IMG/VR virus record: IMGVR_UViG_3300044984_002188
Coordinates: 1-57,011 of that record
Reading direction: 5' to 3' (one strand)
DNA length: 57,011 bases
Origin: a virus
Both the position numbers and the translations under genes were made by a program. The notes under the pieces are model-generated. The model did not search any database, was not told the origin of the DNA, and worked only from the letters and a program-made list of their open reading frames with translations. Below are positions 18,983 through 28,044 of this stretch, piece after piece (within the stretch, counting starts at the first letter, position 1; the number at the start of each line of letters is the position of its first letter).

Positions 18983-21355
18983 TTAGTTCCTATTTTGTGT
19001 TTCACCTTTATGGTGACCGTTATCGGCTCTATTTTCAGAACGATCCCGAACACGTAAATTTTTTACATTGTTTGAACCACCATTACGAAGAGCATTTTTA
19101 TGATCAATATCTTTTTTAGATCCTTTTTTAACAACTCCTTTTTTGATCATCAGTTCACGTGCAGCAGTTCTTGATGCACGTTCTCTTTTCTGTTTGGGTT
19201 TACCGTGGTAATTTTTATATTCTTTTTTATAATTTCTTATATACTTCTCTTCTAGATTATCAGAAATAATATCTTCAAACAAAGGAATAAGATATTCTGT
19301 GTCTTCGACTGTATATGAGTAAATTTTATTTAAAATTGGAATTAGACATCCAGCACGTAGATCATCTTCTTCTAAAAGAAGAGGACCATAATGTTCAATC
19401 ATATTTCTTTCCGTATCAGAAATTATATTAACTTTATTCAATTTAGACAATAAAAAATTATTTGTTAAAGATTCAATAAGCATTTCATTAATAACAAAGT
19501 AATTTTCACCCAATAATTTATCAGTAACAGTTTCAGTTTTGTTTACTGGAATCTTAATTGTCTTTTTTCCAATAGTAACATAATTATACTCTACTGAATT
19601 AATATCTTCAGGTTTAAATCCAGGGAGTAAACTAGCATTAATATCAAAAGATAGATTATCAATTGAATTTTTAACAATTAATGAAAGAGGTTCAATAGAT
19701 TTTCTATCTACAAAAAGTTTATTTGTATTTTCTGTATCTTCTTTACTTTCAACTACGGTTTTCCATTTTTGTAAATTCTGAACAGCAGACTTTTTATATG
19801 TGGATATATTTGAAGTATCCATTGCAAATTCATTTTGTTTGATATCAATTGAGGCAGTTTTAGCAATCTCACTCATATAATCATCAGACATCGGAAATAC
19901 ACCATTGGTTGTTATAATATGGTTTGGTGCATTCTTTGGGTCAACCATGCCATCACCACGTAAAGATGTTTGTAATATATTCTTAGTTAAAGAAACCAAG
20001 AATGAATTCTTTTTTCCACCTTTAAATAAATCGTTACCAGCTTTTTTAATTGAACTTTCGTATGCTGAAACAGATGCAGCAGGATTAATCTGACCATTTT
20101 GATCAATTACAAATCCTAAACTTTGTCCTGATGGAGAAAATATTTCTTGTGATTGAAATTTCTTTACTAATTCAGGATTACTAAGAATTAGTTGAATAGA
20201 TTGATCGGGTAATAATTGTGGTGAAAATTTATCACCAAATGAAGTTACATCTGCTAGAAGTTTCTTTACATATGGATCAGATTTTGCAAGCTCTGGATCC
20301 ATTATTGTTTTAGTCAAAGCATTACCAATAATACCTCTAACAATTTTTCCACTTTGGTTTAAAGAGTTTGTGCTCATAGTAAATTCACCACCAGCAGAAA
20401 TCTTAAATTTGTATTCACCACATTGTAATTCTGGAACACCATCGGAATACATACTGGAATTACCAGATTCTACTGTACTTAATAGATTTTGAATACACTC
20501 ATCACCAATTTGTGATAGAATCTTATTTGCTTGTAAAAAAGCTGTCTTGGTAAAATCTAAAGAATTGGCTGATCCAGAAAATAATGCATTTAATTCTTGT
20601 TCACTTGCTCCAGCTTTTAATTTGGCAGCAAAAATTAAAGCATTAATTACTTGTTGATTGTATGGTAAATTTGAAGTAGTATTAATACCAAATTGGTTAG
20701 TTAAAGCTTCAAAAGTAATATTATCAAATTCTGCAGATTTTTTAGGAGCCCTAATGCTCTTAAAATATTCTTGTTGCAAATCTAATGGCATAGATGCCAT
20801 TTGATTGGTATCCATACCCTGCATTGCTTGCAAAATTTCTTCTTTAGATAATCGTTTAGCCTTTTGTGGCTGTTCTTCTTTAGTTTCTGGCTCGCCTTGT
20901 TTTGTCTTTTTAGGTTTATCATCTTCTGCAGGAGTTTTAGCTTTTTTATCTTCTTTTTCTCCTGAAGCTTTTAATTCACCAAATAGTAATTTGGACGCAC
21001 GAGTCTGTTCAAATTTTGGATCATTTGTAAAGCTCTTTGCTTCGTCTTCCGTTAATGTATCTCCTTTATTTAATTTTACATGGGTTTCTTTATTAAAAGA
21101 GTCTTTAAAAATTAATTGGATTCTACCAGAAGCAGTTTTTACAGCAATAACTTCTTTGACCAATTCTCCTTTTGATTTTCTATCTCTTGGGATTTGCTTT
21201 GATCTTTCAACTCTTTTACGAGCTGCATCCTTTGATTTATTGTTAGATGCGTTACCGGTAGCCTTTTCTTTAGCGATAGCTTCCCCAGTAGTCCTAAAGG
21301 AGTCGGAGGCAGTGCGGGAGGCTTCGGTTAACTTTAAAAGATCTTTGAAGTTCAT
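18983..21355 (-). CDS. Large internal head protein with C-terminal HNH-like domain
   Basis: 790 residues. MNFKDLLKLTEASR is a capsid-targeting leader with an ideal cut after LTE (E11, then Ala). Lys/Glu-rich regions (about 30-185) precede a long mixed domain of unknown fold. The last 70 residues contain a basic helix (RASRTAARELMIKKG) and an HNH-like core: KDIDHKNALRNGGSNNVKNL, then RVRDRSENR. HNH enzymes cut DNA; here the enzyme may be carried in the virion and act on entry or during packaging. GATAAATA lies 7 bases before the ATG. Confidence 0.7.
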   Translation of the reverse strand: MNFKDLLKLTEASRTASDSFRTTGEAIAKEKATGNASNNKSKDAARKRVERSKQIPRDRKSKGELVKEVIAVKTASGRIQLIFKDSFNKETHVKLNKGDTLTEDEAKSFTNDPKFEQTRASKLLFGELKASGEKEDKKAKTPAEDDKPKKTKQGEPETKEEQPQKAKRLSKEEILQAMQGMDTNQMASMPLDLQQEYFKSIRAPKKSAEFDNITFEALTNQFGINTTSNLPYNQQVINALIFAAKLKAGASEQELNALFSGSANSLDFTKTAFLQANKILSQIGDECIQNLLSTVESGNSSMYSDGVPELQCGEYKFKISAGGEFTMSTNSLNQSGKIVRGIIGNALTKTIMDPELAKSDPYVKKLLADVTSFGDKFSPQLLPDQSIQLILSNPELVKKFQSQEIFSPSGQSLGFVIDQNGQINPAASVSAYESSIKKAGNDLFKGGKKNSFLVSLTKNILQTSLRGDGMVDPKNAPNHIITTNGVFPMSDDYMSEIAKTASIDIKQNEFAMDTSNISTYKKSAVQNLQKWKTVVESKEDTENTNKLFVDRKSIEPLSLIVKNSIDNLSFDINASLLPGFKPEDINSVEYNYVTIGKKTIKIPVNKTETVTDKLLGENYFVINEMLIESLTNNFLLSKLNKVNIISDTERNMIEHYGPLLLEEDDLRAGCLIPILNKIYSYTVEDTEYLIPLFEDIISDNLEEKYIRNYKKEYKNYHGKPKQKRERASRTAARELMIKKGVVKKGSKKDIDHKNALRNGGSNNVKNLRVRDRSENRADNGHHKGETQNRN

Positions 21356-21361
21356 CTATCT

Positions 21362-21964
21362 TTATTTATCACTATTAAAATCCCCTTTATTACTGAAAGG
21401 ATTGTAAAGTATTAAATTTTTATGGCTTTTAGCTCTACCATTACTGACACGGTAGAGAGCCTTTGAACTTAAATTGTTGTTTTTAGCAAATTCTCTAACA
21501 TTATCTACAACAATTAGCTGTTTTGTGGTTATATCTTGAAAAACAACTCGTTTAGTTATTGCTATCTTTTGTGGTTTAGCTTTTTTAACTTTAAAGTGGG
21601 CACCCTCAGTAGATTTGGTAGCACGTATTTCTACAGCTGTCCATCCTTTATATGTTTTACGAGTTCCATTTAAAAGATCACATATTTTTCCGGATGTCAT
21701 TCCTTGTTCTTTAGCAAATTCTGCCATGTTGGTAAAGAATGTTTTTTCACCAGTATCGGCTCGTTTTAACCAATATCCATTCTTTTCATCTTCTGGTGGA
21801 ATCCATTGCCATGATCTACCATTTTGTTTAAAAAAACCACCATGTTGTGTAATAAATGCGTTTCTCTGGGTTGCTGCTTTGGAATTATCATTCATTTTAA
21901 TCCAAAGTTTACTTCCACGAGTATTAACAATTTGTTCTAACGATTTTATTTCATGATATTCCAT
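21362..21964 (-). CDS. NUMOD/IENR-repeat DNA-binding protein without nuclease domain
   Basis: 200 residues. The middle (NMAEFAKEQGMTSGKICDLL, then NGTRKTYKGWTAVEIR) and the C-terminal part (NVREFAKNNNLSSKALYRVS, then NGRAKSHKNLILY) are two copies of the helix-turn-helix repeat found at the DNA-binding end of phage homing endonucleases. No GIY-YIG or HNH motif is visible, so this may be a nuclease remnant or a DNA-binding regulator. It overlaps the exonuclease gene end by 14 bases. Confidence 0.6.
   Translation of the reverse strand: MEYHEIKSLEQIVNTRGSKLWIKMNDNSKAATQRNAFITQHGGFFKQNGRSWQWIPPEDEKNGYWLKRADTGEKTFFTNMAEFAKEQGMTSGKICDLLNGTRKTYKGWTAVEIRATKSTEGAHFKVKKAKPQKIAITKRVVFQDITTKQLIVVDNVREFAKNNNLSSKALYRVSNGRAKSHKNLILYNPFSNKGDFNSDK
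21363..21370 (-). promoter_or_regulatory. T4-like late promoter (GATAAATA)
   Basis: GATAAATA 7 bases before the ATG at 21355; it lies at the end of the NUMOD gene. Confidence 0.6.
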
Positions 21965-22604
21965 GATTATTATTATAACTCACTATTACATTTTTTAACT
22001 TTTTAACATATTTTATAGGTTTATTTTGAAAAATTTGTGTTAAACCATCTTCACATGAAATAAGAATAGCAAAATTTTCTACTATTATTCCAGTTCTTTC
22101 TTGAAACATTAAAGCATAAGCAGTAGCTTGTGTAAAGTAACTTTCAACATCTTGTTTTCTTTTTTCTTTACTGCTTGCTTTAAAATCTATAATTGAAAGT
22201 TTACCATCGTATTCAGCAATACAATCAGTTCTTCCAGCAAGACCCAATGTCTTAGACCATAAAGGTGTTTCGATAGCAACTATATTTTGAATTTTATCAA
22301 GTTCTGGCTTTATTTGATTAAAAAGAACTTTAAAATTTGGAAGCATATTATCAAAGTCAATTTCTTCGTTATTTAAATAACTTTCAATTATACTATGTAA
22401 TTTGGTGCCTCTAGCCAAAACTCTTCTACTTTCTTCTGGATTTTTTCTTCTCCATTCAGCAAAAAAGTTTTGTTTATCCCAGCCTACAACCGAAGTAACA
22501 CTTGGAAAAATGCCACCAGGAGTTTCATAAAAGCGTTTACCATCAATGGTAACTTCTTTTAATTTATTGTCAATTTCTATTGGTTTATGTAAAAAGTTAT
22601 TCAT
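21951..22604 (-). CDS. PD-(D/E)XK exonuclease (RecB/MGME1-like)
   Basis: 217 residues. The core reads GTKLHSIIESYL (about 65-76, helix with catalytic-site Glu/His), GLAGRTDCIAEYDGKLSIID (about 122-141) and FKASSK, giving the D and D-x-K positions, then QATAYALMF. This is the PD-(D/E)XK nuclease fold of RecB-like and mitochondrial MGME1-like single-strand exonucleases. T4-like marine phages carry such a protein, probably for recombination or host DNA breakdown. No clear promoter found. Confidence 0.8.
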   Translation of the reverse strand: MNNFLHKPIEIDNKLKEVTIDGKRFYETPGGIFPSVTSVVGWDKQNFFAEWRRKNPEESRRVLARGTKLHSIIESYLNNEEIDFDNMLPNFKVLFNQIKPELDKIQNIVAIETPLWSKTLGLAGRTDCIAEYDGKLSIIDFKASSKEKRKQDVESYFTQATAYALMFQERTGIIVENFAILISCEDGLTQIFQNKPIKYVKKLKNVIVSYNNNHGIS

Positions 22605-22655
22605 GAATACACATTCTTATAAGTATAACACACATTATGTAAATTACAAATTTTA

Positions 22656-24266
22656 TTATCTAAGTCTAATAGTACGGGCTGTTTGATATAAATTTTGAAG
22701 CATGGCACTAATATCACCACCCTTCATTCTTTTTTGCTCATCATCATCATAACTTCCGCGACCTACATTATCATTTGACCCCAATGGTAAACCCGGTAAA
22801 GCTGGTGGTACTGGTCGACTTGGTTCACTTGGAAGAGTAACTTTTCCTGGTGGGGGAAGTAAACCTCCTCCTGGTGGGGGGGTAGTTGTTCCAAAACCTG
22901 TTGTTTGAACTTGTTGTTGCTGCTGTACTTGTTTTTGTTGTTGTTGTACTTGTTGTTGCTGTACTTGTTGTTGCTGTTGCTGTACTTGTTGTTGCTGTAC
23001 TACTGGAGCTTGAGCCGGAGCTTGATACGGAGCTTGAGCTTGAGCTGGAGCTTGATTAGGAATAGACGGAATAACTGTATTTAAATTAATATTAGGGGAA
23101 CTTTTATTTAAATTTACTTTATTTTGAACTATTTTTGGAGCATTTACTGGAACTGACGCTGAAACTTGCTTTCCTCCACCAATATTTGAACCAACACTTG
23201 GTTGAGCCGTGTTTGGAGCACTCGATCTTATTGAAGTACCCTGTGTTGGTGCTACTTGAGTTGTTCTAGTAGCTCTTGCCACCATATCAGCCTCAACGGC
23301 ACTCATTCCAGTTGCAGCTGGTGAATCTAATAAACCTGTAGCCATAATTGCTGCAGTACGAACTGGACCAGATGCTGCTGCTTTACCAGCAACTTTTGTT
23401 GCTGCAGAAATAGCTGACTGTGTAGCCTTTATACCCAACTTAGGAGCAGCAATAGCTAATGGTGTAGTAGCTGAACCAAGTATATTACCAGCAAGTTCAG
23501 CAACCGGAGCTGCTTCTGTTCCTTTAATTACATTTTCAGCACCTTGCATTAATCTATTACGTGCAAGTAAAGTCGTACCACCAGCAATACCTGCTTGTGT
23601 TCCTAGACCAACCAATCCAATAGATTTTTTACCAACACCCATTGAACGTAATGCAGCTGTACCAAGACTTTTTGCAAGTCCAGCACCAGCAAATAAAGCT
23701 AAATCAGCTTTAACATTTTGGGGATTATCCATATGCTTTTCATAATATTCACCAACGTTATCAATAAAATCACCTTGACGAATTCCTTCCCATGCAGGAG
23801 CAACAAATTTTTCATTTTTATTATCTTTTTTGCCACCAAATAAATCAGTTGCTGTTCTAGCTATCCACCCGGATTGATATCCTTGAACTCCACGTCCTGG
23901 AGCTTTTTGTGCTTCAAGTCTTCCGCTTGATTTATCTAAGATTAAAGGATTAGTAACATCACCTGTAATATTTGAATATTCATCTCTTGTTAATAAAGAA
24001 ACAGAGTTTGGATCTTGATCTAAAACTGTAAGATATGCTTTATCTACATCTGATTTAGATATATTAGCTTGCTTACCCGTTATTGATGAAGATAATTTAG
24101 CATTTGCTTCAGCTTCTTTTTGTACTTTAGCATCAAATTCTTTTCTTAATTTTGCATAAGATCCGGAAGCCAATTTAGATACTGGAGACTTTTCATCTTC
24201 ATTCAAAATATTTTGTTGATATCTTTGTTCTAAAAGGTATTTTACAATAGGATGTATTTTACGCAT
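22656..24266 (-). CDS. Large low-complexity internal head protein with targeting leader
   Basis: 536 residues. MRKIHPIVKYLLEQRYQQ has an L-x-E at E13, with LNE shortly after. A charged helical region (to about 130) is followed by an Ala/Gly-rich part with hydrophobic helices (about 190-320), then a Gln-repeat tract (QVQQQQ-type, about 425-452) and a Pro/Gly-rich tail. Membrane-interacting potential of the Ala/Gly part is possible. Probably a packed or ejected protein; no enzyme motif is seen. It overlaps the upstream gene's stop. Confidence 0.6.
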   Translation of the reverse strand: MRKIHPIVKYLLEQRYQQNILNEDEKSPVSKLASGSYAKLRKEFDAKVQKEAEANAKLSSSITGKQANISKSDVDKAYLTVLDQDPNSVSLLTRDEYSNITGDVTNPLILDKSSGRLEAQKAPGRGVQGYQSGWIARTATDLFGGKKDNKNEKFVAPAWEGIRQGDFIDNVGEYYEKHMDNPQNVKADLALFAGAGLAKSLGTAALRSMGVGKKSIGLVGLGTQAGIAGGTTLLARNRLMQGAENVIKGTEAAPVAELAGNILGSATTPLAIAAPKLGIKATQSAISAATKVAGKAAASGPVRTAAIMATGLLDSPAATGMSAVEADMVARATRTTQVAPTQGTSIRSSAPNTAQPSVGSNIGGGKQVSASVPVNAPKIVQNKVNLNKSSPNINLNTVIPSIPNQAPAQAQAPYQAPAQAPVVQQQQVQQQQQQVQQQQVQQQQKQVQQQQQVQTTGFGTTTPPPGGGLLPPPGKVTLPSEPSRPVPPALPGLPLGSNDNVGRGSYDDDEQKRMKGGDISAMLQNLYQTARTIRLR

Positions 24267-26128
24267 TATTGGCCTCTAAGACGTTTAAGTTGATCATCAA
24301 TATCTGTTTTACTGCCAGGAGCAATTGAAGGTCTAGAAGTATTTGTTGTGCCCGATTTCATAATATCTGACAATAATGACGTTCCATATTCAGCTGGCTG
24401 TACTGGACCAGCTACATCTGCATCACCAGCTTTTCCTGGTACTGCTCTTTGTTGTCGTCTTTCTTGTTCTCTTTTTCTACCCTGTATAGCTTGGTCATCT
24501 AAGCTTCTTTGATTTTGTTCTCTTGCTCTTACATCAGCTCTACCAGCAGCAAGATTAGCATTATCACCACCTGTTGGGGTTGGTAAGAATGGTTCTGGGG
24601 CTGCTCTTTGCTCAGTACCACCTAACATAAATGGTACTTTTGGTTTTGGTGGACCCATCATACCAGGTTCAAATAGAGATGGTATTCTAGTACTATTTTT
24701 TTGTAGAGATGCTTTTAGTGCCGCAGCTTTATCTGCAGTTGCCTGTAATCTTCCTTGATTCTCTAAAGAACCTTGTTGTACTTTTTCTTTATTAATTTGA
24801 GACATTACTTGTGGCATTACAGAAGCTTTATCTTTAGCAATCTCTTGTGCTCGAATTTCTGGATTATTTTGGAAATCACTTAGTTCTTGAGCAGATATGT
24901 CAGCCTGACGTGTAAGTCTACCAGCTTCAGCTGCTCGTGCCTCACTAGCATTTCTTTGCAGGTTTATCATACTATCGGTTGACCCAGCAAGATCTCTAGC
25001 TTCTGCTGAACTATATCTACCAGCTCCAGCTTGTCTACTTACAAGAGAACTGTCTTCTCTATTAGTAGCATCATAATCTCTACCAGTATTTGACTTAAAT
25101 TCACCATAAGTCATATTGGTACCTTGAATCTTAACATTCTGCATTTTTTCTTTACGAGCAGCAGCTTGTTGTGCAGCATCTGCACGATTTTGTTGCTCTC
25201 TTTGTGTTACATCTCTTTGAGTAGCGTCTCTGGATGAAGCAAATGATGATTCAGTATCAGAATCAAAATAGGCTTTACTTCGAGTACGGGCAGCTGCTTC
25301 TTTTGCAGCTTCTTCTGGAGTTTTCTTTGCAGCAGCAAGAGCAGCAATGTCATCTTCCTGTTGGAAACTACTAATATTACTAGAAAGCTCCGAAGAAAGA
25401 GCTGGTTTACCTTGCATACCTGCAACTTTACTTCTAACAGTTGTTTCTAACTCAGCATTGGGTTTTGATAAATCTCCACCTCTCATCATTATTTTGGCTA
25501 ATGCTAATTCACCAGCATCTTTAGCACTTAATGTAGAAGGATCTTGAGCAGATGTTCTGGAAATAACATCTGCTATACGAGTTGCTTGCATTCTACCACG
25601 CTCAGAAGGATCAGTTGGACCCTGTTGTTTATAAGAATCAAGCTCTTTTACCTTATCTTCACGTTTTGTTTTTAATTCAGTTTGTTTTTTTAGATTTTCT
25701 TGATATTTTTCTTCATTTCTTGGATCACGATCTCTCCAAGCTGGACGCTCATCTTCTGGTCTACGTCTTGTAGAACCACTTGATGACGCACCGCCACCCA
25801 ATGAGCCAAATGATTGTGCTGGTGCTTCTGTTAAGTTAAATAAATTAGATGTAATGTTAGGAGACGATCCAACATTTCTTGGAGTTGCTTTTTGAATAGA
25901 ACTTTCATTCAAAGCAATGAGTGGTAATACACTATTTCTTATATCATCTGAGATACGTGGTTGTACCAAGTCTTTCTCAACATAAAAAGGAGAATTTAAT
26001 GACATAACTTTTGTAATGTCTTCCTTTAAGGTTGATGCACGTTTAACAGAATTGATGTCCGGATTCTTTGTTTTGGTTAAAAAATCCTTGACTTCCCAGT
26101 AAAATAGTCTATCTTGTTTATTATCCAT
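24266..26128 (-). CDS. Large charged disordered virion/internal protein
   Basis: 620 residues, very rich in Ala, Arg, Gln, Glu, Asp and Ser, mostly predicted disordered or helical. Several L-x-E sites occur in the first 101 residues (LKE 36, LNE 75, LTE 101 followed by Ala). No enzyme motif is found. TCTAAATA lies 10 bases before the ATG. It starts the late operon that runs to 22656 and possibly beyond. Confidence 0.55.
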   Translation of the reverse strand: MDNKQDRLFYWEVKDFLTKTKNPDINSVKRASTLKEDITKVMSLNSPFYVEKDLVQPRISDDIRNSVLPLIALNESSIQKATPRNVGSSPNITSNLFNLTEAPAQSFGSLGGGASSSGSTRRRPEDERPAWRDRDPRNEEKYQENLKKQTELKTKREDKVKELDSYKQQGPTDPSERGRMQATRIADVISRTSAQDPSTLSAKDAGELALAKIMMRGGDLSKPNAELETTVRSKVAGMQGKPALSSELSSNISSFQQEDDIAALAAAKKTPEEAAKEAAARTRSKAYFDSDTESSFASSRDATQRDVTQREQQNRADAAQQAAARKEKMQNVKIQGTNMTYGEFKSNTGRDYDATNREDSSLVSRQAGAGRYSSAEARDLAGSTDSMINLQRNASEARAAEAGRLTRQADISAQELSDFQNNPEIRAQEIAKDKASVMPQVMSQINKEKVQQGSLENQGRLQATADKAAALKASLQKNSTRIPSLFEPGMMGPPKPKVPFMLGGTEQRAAPEPFLPTPTGGDNANLAAGRADVRAREQNQRSLDDQAIQGRKREQERRQQRAVPGKAGDADVAGPVQPAEYGTSLLSDIMKSGTTNTSRPSIAPGSKTDIDDQLKRLRGQ

Positions 26129-26138
26129 GGCTATGAAA

Positions 26139-26146
26139 TATTTAGA
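26139..26146 (-). promoter_or_regulatory. Late-type promoter (TCTAAATA)
   Basis: TCTAAATA 10 bases before the ATG at 26128. It lies back to back with the plus-strand octamer at 26151-26158. Confidence 0.45.
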
Positions 26147-26150
26147 TTTT

Positions 26151-26158
26151 TATAAATA
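26151..26158 (+). promoter_or_regulatory. T4-like late promoter (TATAAATA)
   Basis: Exact octamer on the plus strand, 10 bases before ATG 26169 of the HNH gene. Confidence 0.6.
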
Positions 26159-26168
26159 CTTAAAAGGT

Positions 26169-26657
26169 ATGAATAAACAGGTTCTCTTGTTAAACCAAGA
26201 TAGTACACCCCTTAATATCATTACCATTAGTAAAGCCTTTAAATTAATCAGCCGAGACAAAGTTTGGGGCGATGCCTCAGATGAATTTATTGAAGTAGTC
26301 TCCGTATCTAAGACTATCAAAATTCCCAAAATTTTAATTTTAAAGTATTATGTAAAATTGCCTTTTAAAAAGGCTACTGCATCTAGGCAGAATATTTTAA
26401 GACGAGATCTGTATTGCTGCCAATATTGTGGAAAAGAGATGAATAATAAAGATGCTACTATTGACCATATTATACCTACCTGTAAAGGTGGAGCATCTTC
26501 TTGGGTGAATATGGTAGCATCCTGTAGAGCATGTAATTTATTTAAAGGAAGTAAAACTCCCAAAGAAGCCCAAATGGTTTTAAAAAATAAACCAAAAGAA
26601 CCTTCCTATGGATTCTTGTTTGAATCTATGCTAATTACCTTTAGAAAGAAAAAATAA
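26169..26657 (+). CDS. HNH endonuclease (McrA-like)
   Basis: 162 residues from ATG 26169; MNKQVLLLNQDSTPLNI is the typical start of this family, so the longer frame to 26127 is unlikely. The HNH core has CQYCG (C84/C87), IDHIIPTCKGG (D99-H100) and SCRACN with a closing N-x-x-K. Members cut DNA and bind one zinc with the two Cys pairs. It is commonly seen in T4-like phages next to FmdB-type genes. It has a late octamer upstream, so it is likely late-expressed. Confidence 0.85.
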   Translation: MNKQVLLLNQDSTPLNIITISKAFKLISRDKVWGDASDEFIEVVSVSKTIKIPKILILKYYVKLPFKKATASRQNILRRDLYCCQYCGKEMNNKDATIDHIIPTCKGGASSWVNMVASCRACNLFKGSKTPKEAQMVLKNKPKEPSYGFLFESMLITFRKKK

Positions 26658-26962
26658 TGCCCAATTATGCTTTTAAGTGTGAAAATTGTGATCATGGCTT
26701 TGATGAAATGTTAAATCTTTCAGATAGAGATATTCCATTGACTAAACCTTGTCCAGAATGCAAACAGAAAAAGATTTTTAGAAATTGGGGTGCAAGCAAG
26801 CCAATTTTAATGGCAGATGCTACACTTACTCCAACAAAAGCCATGGGTAGTCAATTCAAAGAAGTTATTGATAAGATTAAATCCAATGGTCATGTGCCAA
26901 AGCGGTTTCATGAAAAATTGGATAATAGTCTAAATTCTAATGCTGGTAGAAGGCTACGTTAA
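26657..26962 (+). CDS. FmdB-type zinc-ribbon protein
   Basis: 101 residues. MPNYAFKCENCDHGFDEM, then PCPECKQKK, gives the C-x2-C ... C-x2-C zinc ribbon of the FmdB family, followed by a basic tail. FmdB-like small proteins are frequent in phages; the role is unknown, but regulation of transcription is often suggested. It overlaps the HNH stop by one base and converges on the resolvase gene. Confidence 0.8.
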   Translation: MPNYAFKCENCDHGFDEMLNLSDRDIPLTKPCPECKQKKIFRNWGASKPILMADATLTPTKAMGSQFKEVIDKIKSNGHVPKRFHEKLDNSLNSNAGRRLR

Positions 26963-27507
26963 GTTTTAGATTCTATCAAAGCCTTTAAAACATAATAACT
27001 ATCAATAACATCTGTAACAGGATTACTTAAAGTTTTTTGAGCGAACACTGATTTCAAATCAGTGTTTGTTTCTTTACTGAAGGTCTCATACATTACCTGT
27101 TTATCAGCGTTACCTTTGCCTGTGGCGCATTTCTTGACCTTAGACGGCTCTACGATGGTTACGGGAATGGCGTGCTTGTAGAGCTTGTATTTAAGAAGAC
27201 CCATGTTCTCAGCTAAATTGAATACTTTACCTTTAGCTCCATATGCATAACCTTCCATACCAACATCAGCTGCACCAATACAAAGATTGGTTGCCCATTC
27301 TGATATGGTGTCGAATCGATCTACGTCTTGTACATATTCCTGAAATGATTCACCAGTAATATTTGGTGCAATCTTATCAGCATATTTTTTAGTATTAGTA
27401 AGATAATAGAAAAAACAATTCTCAAACTTAAATGTCTTGCGTTCATCAAATAAACACAAGCAAGGGCAAGTTATAGAATAATCAATTCCTATTAACATAT
27501 GATACAT
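26959..27507 (-). CDS. RuvC-like Holliday-junction resolvase
   Basis: 182 residues. LIGIDYS (catalytic Asp, about residue 9), GMEGYAYGAKG (Glu), and C-terminal NPVTDVIDSYYVLK (two Asp) give the four-acid RuvC/RNase H-like site. Such enzymes resolve branched DNA before packaging, the job of gp49 in T4. The start may be the ATG at 27507 or 27498; both lack a clear Shine-Dalgarno site. Position after virion genes suggests it is read from the upstream transcript. Confidence 0.8.
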   Translation of the reverse strand: MYHMLIGIDYSITCPCLCLFDERKTFKFENCFFYYLTNTKKYADKIAPNITGESFQEYVQDVDRFDTISEWATNLCIGAADVGMEGYAYGAKGKVFNLAENMGLLKYKLYKHAIPVTIVEPSKVKKCATGKGNADKQVMYETFSKETNTDLKSVFAQKTLSNPVTDVIDSYYVLKALIESKT

Positions 27508-27513
27508 TGGTAT

Positions 27514-28041
27514 TCAAGAAACTTTACCCACTTTTCTATAGTAGATATGTTCTGCCGTTATTGTTTGATTACCTGGTACAATATCATGTGTAACATTTAG
27601 AGCAGTTATGGCATTTGCTGTAGTTCCAGATAAGTCTGTTAAAAATGACTGTTTAACATAAGCAATGGTTATGATTTCCCAACGACCTTTTTCTGAACCT
27701 GGACCAGTATAAGGCAATATCACAGAACCAGTAACTCCAGTAAATGTTGGTTCGATATTTTTAAATACATCAATATAATAATTTGGAATAAAACCAGAAA
27801 TAAGATTTACACCAAAAGAGAAAAAATCATTATTTAAATATATGTGAGAGGCATAATCTGCAGTTATACCAGAATTATTAATATCGGATGGTGTACGTGT
27901 ATATAATTCTTTTGATAAACCAGATGCTGTTACGACTGCATCGCCAAGAAAGCTAGATTGGGTCACACCCGGTAAAGTATTTGTAATAGAATTTGAATTT
28001 GGAATAATTGCTCCAAAAATTCTAGTAGGAGCATATGTCAT
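27514..28041 (-). CDS. Probable virion protein
   Basis: 175 residues, Thr/Ser/Gly/Asn-rich with beta-strand pattern (TRTPSDINNSGITADYASHI; NPTFTGVTGSVILP-like stretch). No family recognised. It belongs to a three-gene set (27514-29978) of structural-looking proteins preceded by a late octamer. Confidence 0.5.
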   Translation of the reverse strand: MTYAPTRIFGAIIPNSNSITNTLPGVTQSSFLGDAVVTASGLSKELYTRTPSDINNSGITADYASHIYLNNDFFSFGVNLISGFIPNYYIDVFKNIEPTFTGVTGSVILPYTGPGSEKGRWEIITIAYVKQSFLTDLSGTTANAITALNVTHDIVPGNQTITAEHIYYRKVGKVS

Positions 28042-28044
28042 ATT

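Noticed and set aside
22900-23010. Tandem microsatellite-like repeat (TTGTTGCTG)
   Set aside because: Encodes a Gln-rich tract in frame inside the 536-residue gene; not a separate element.
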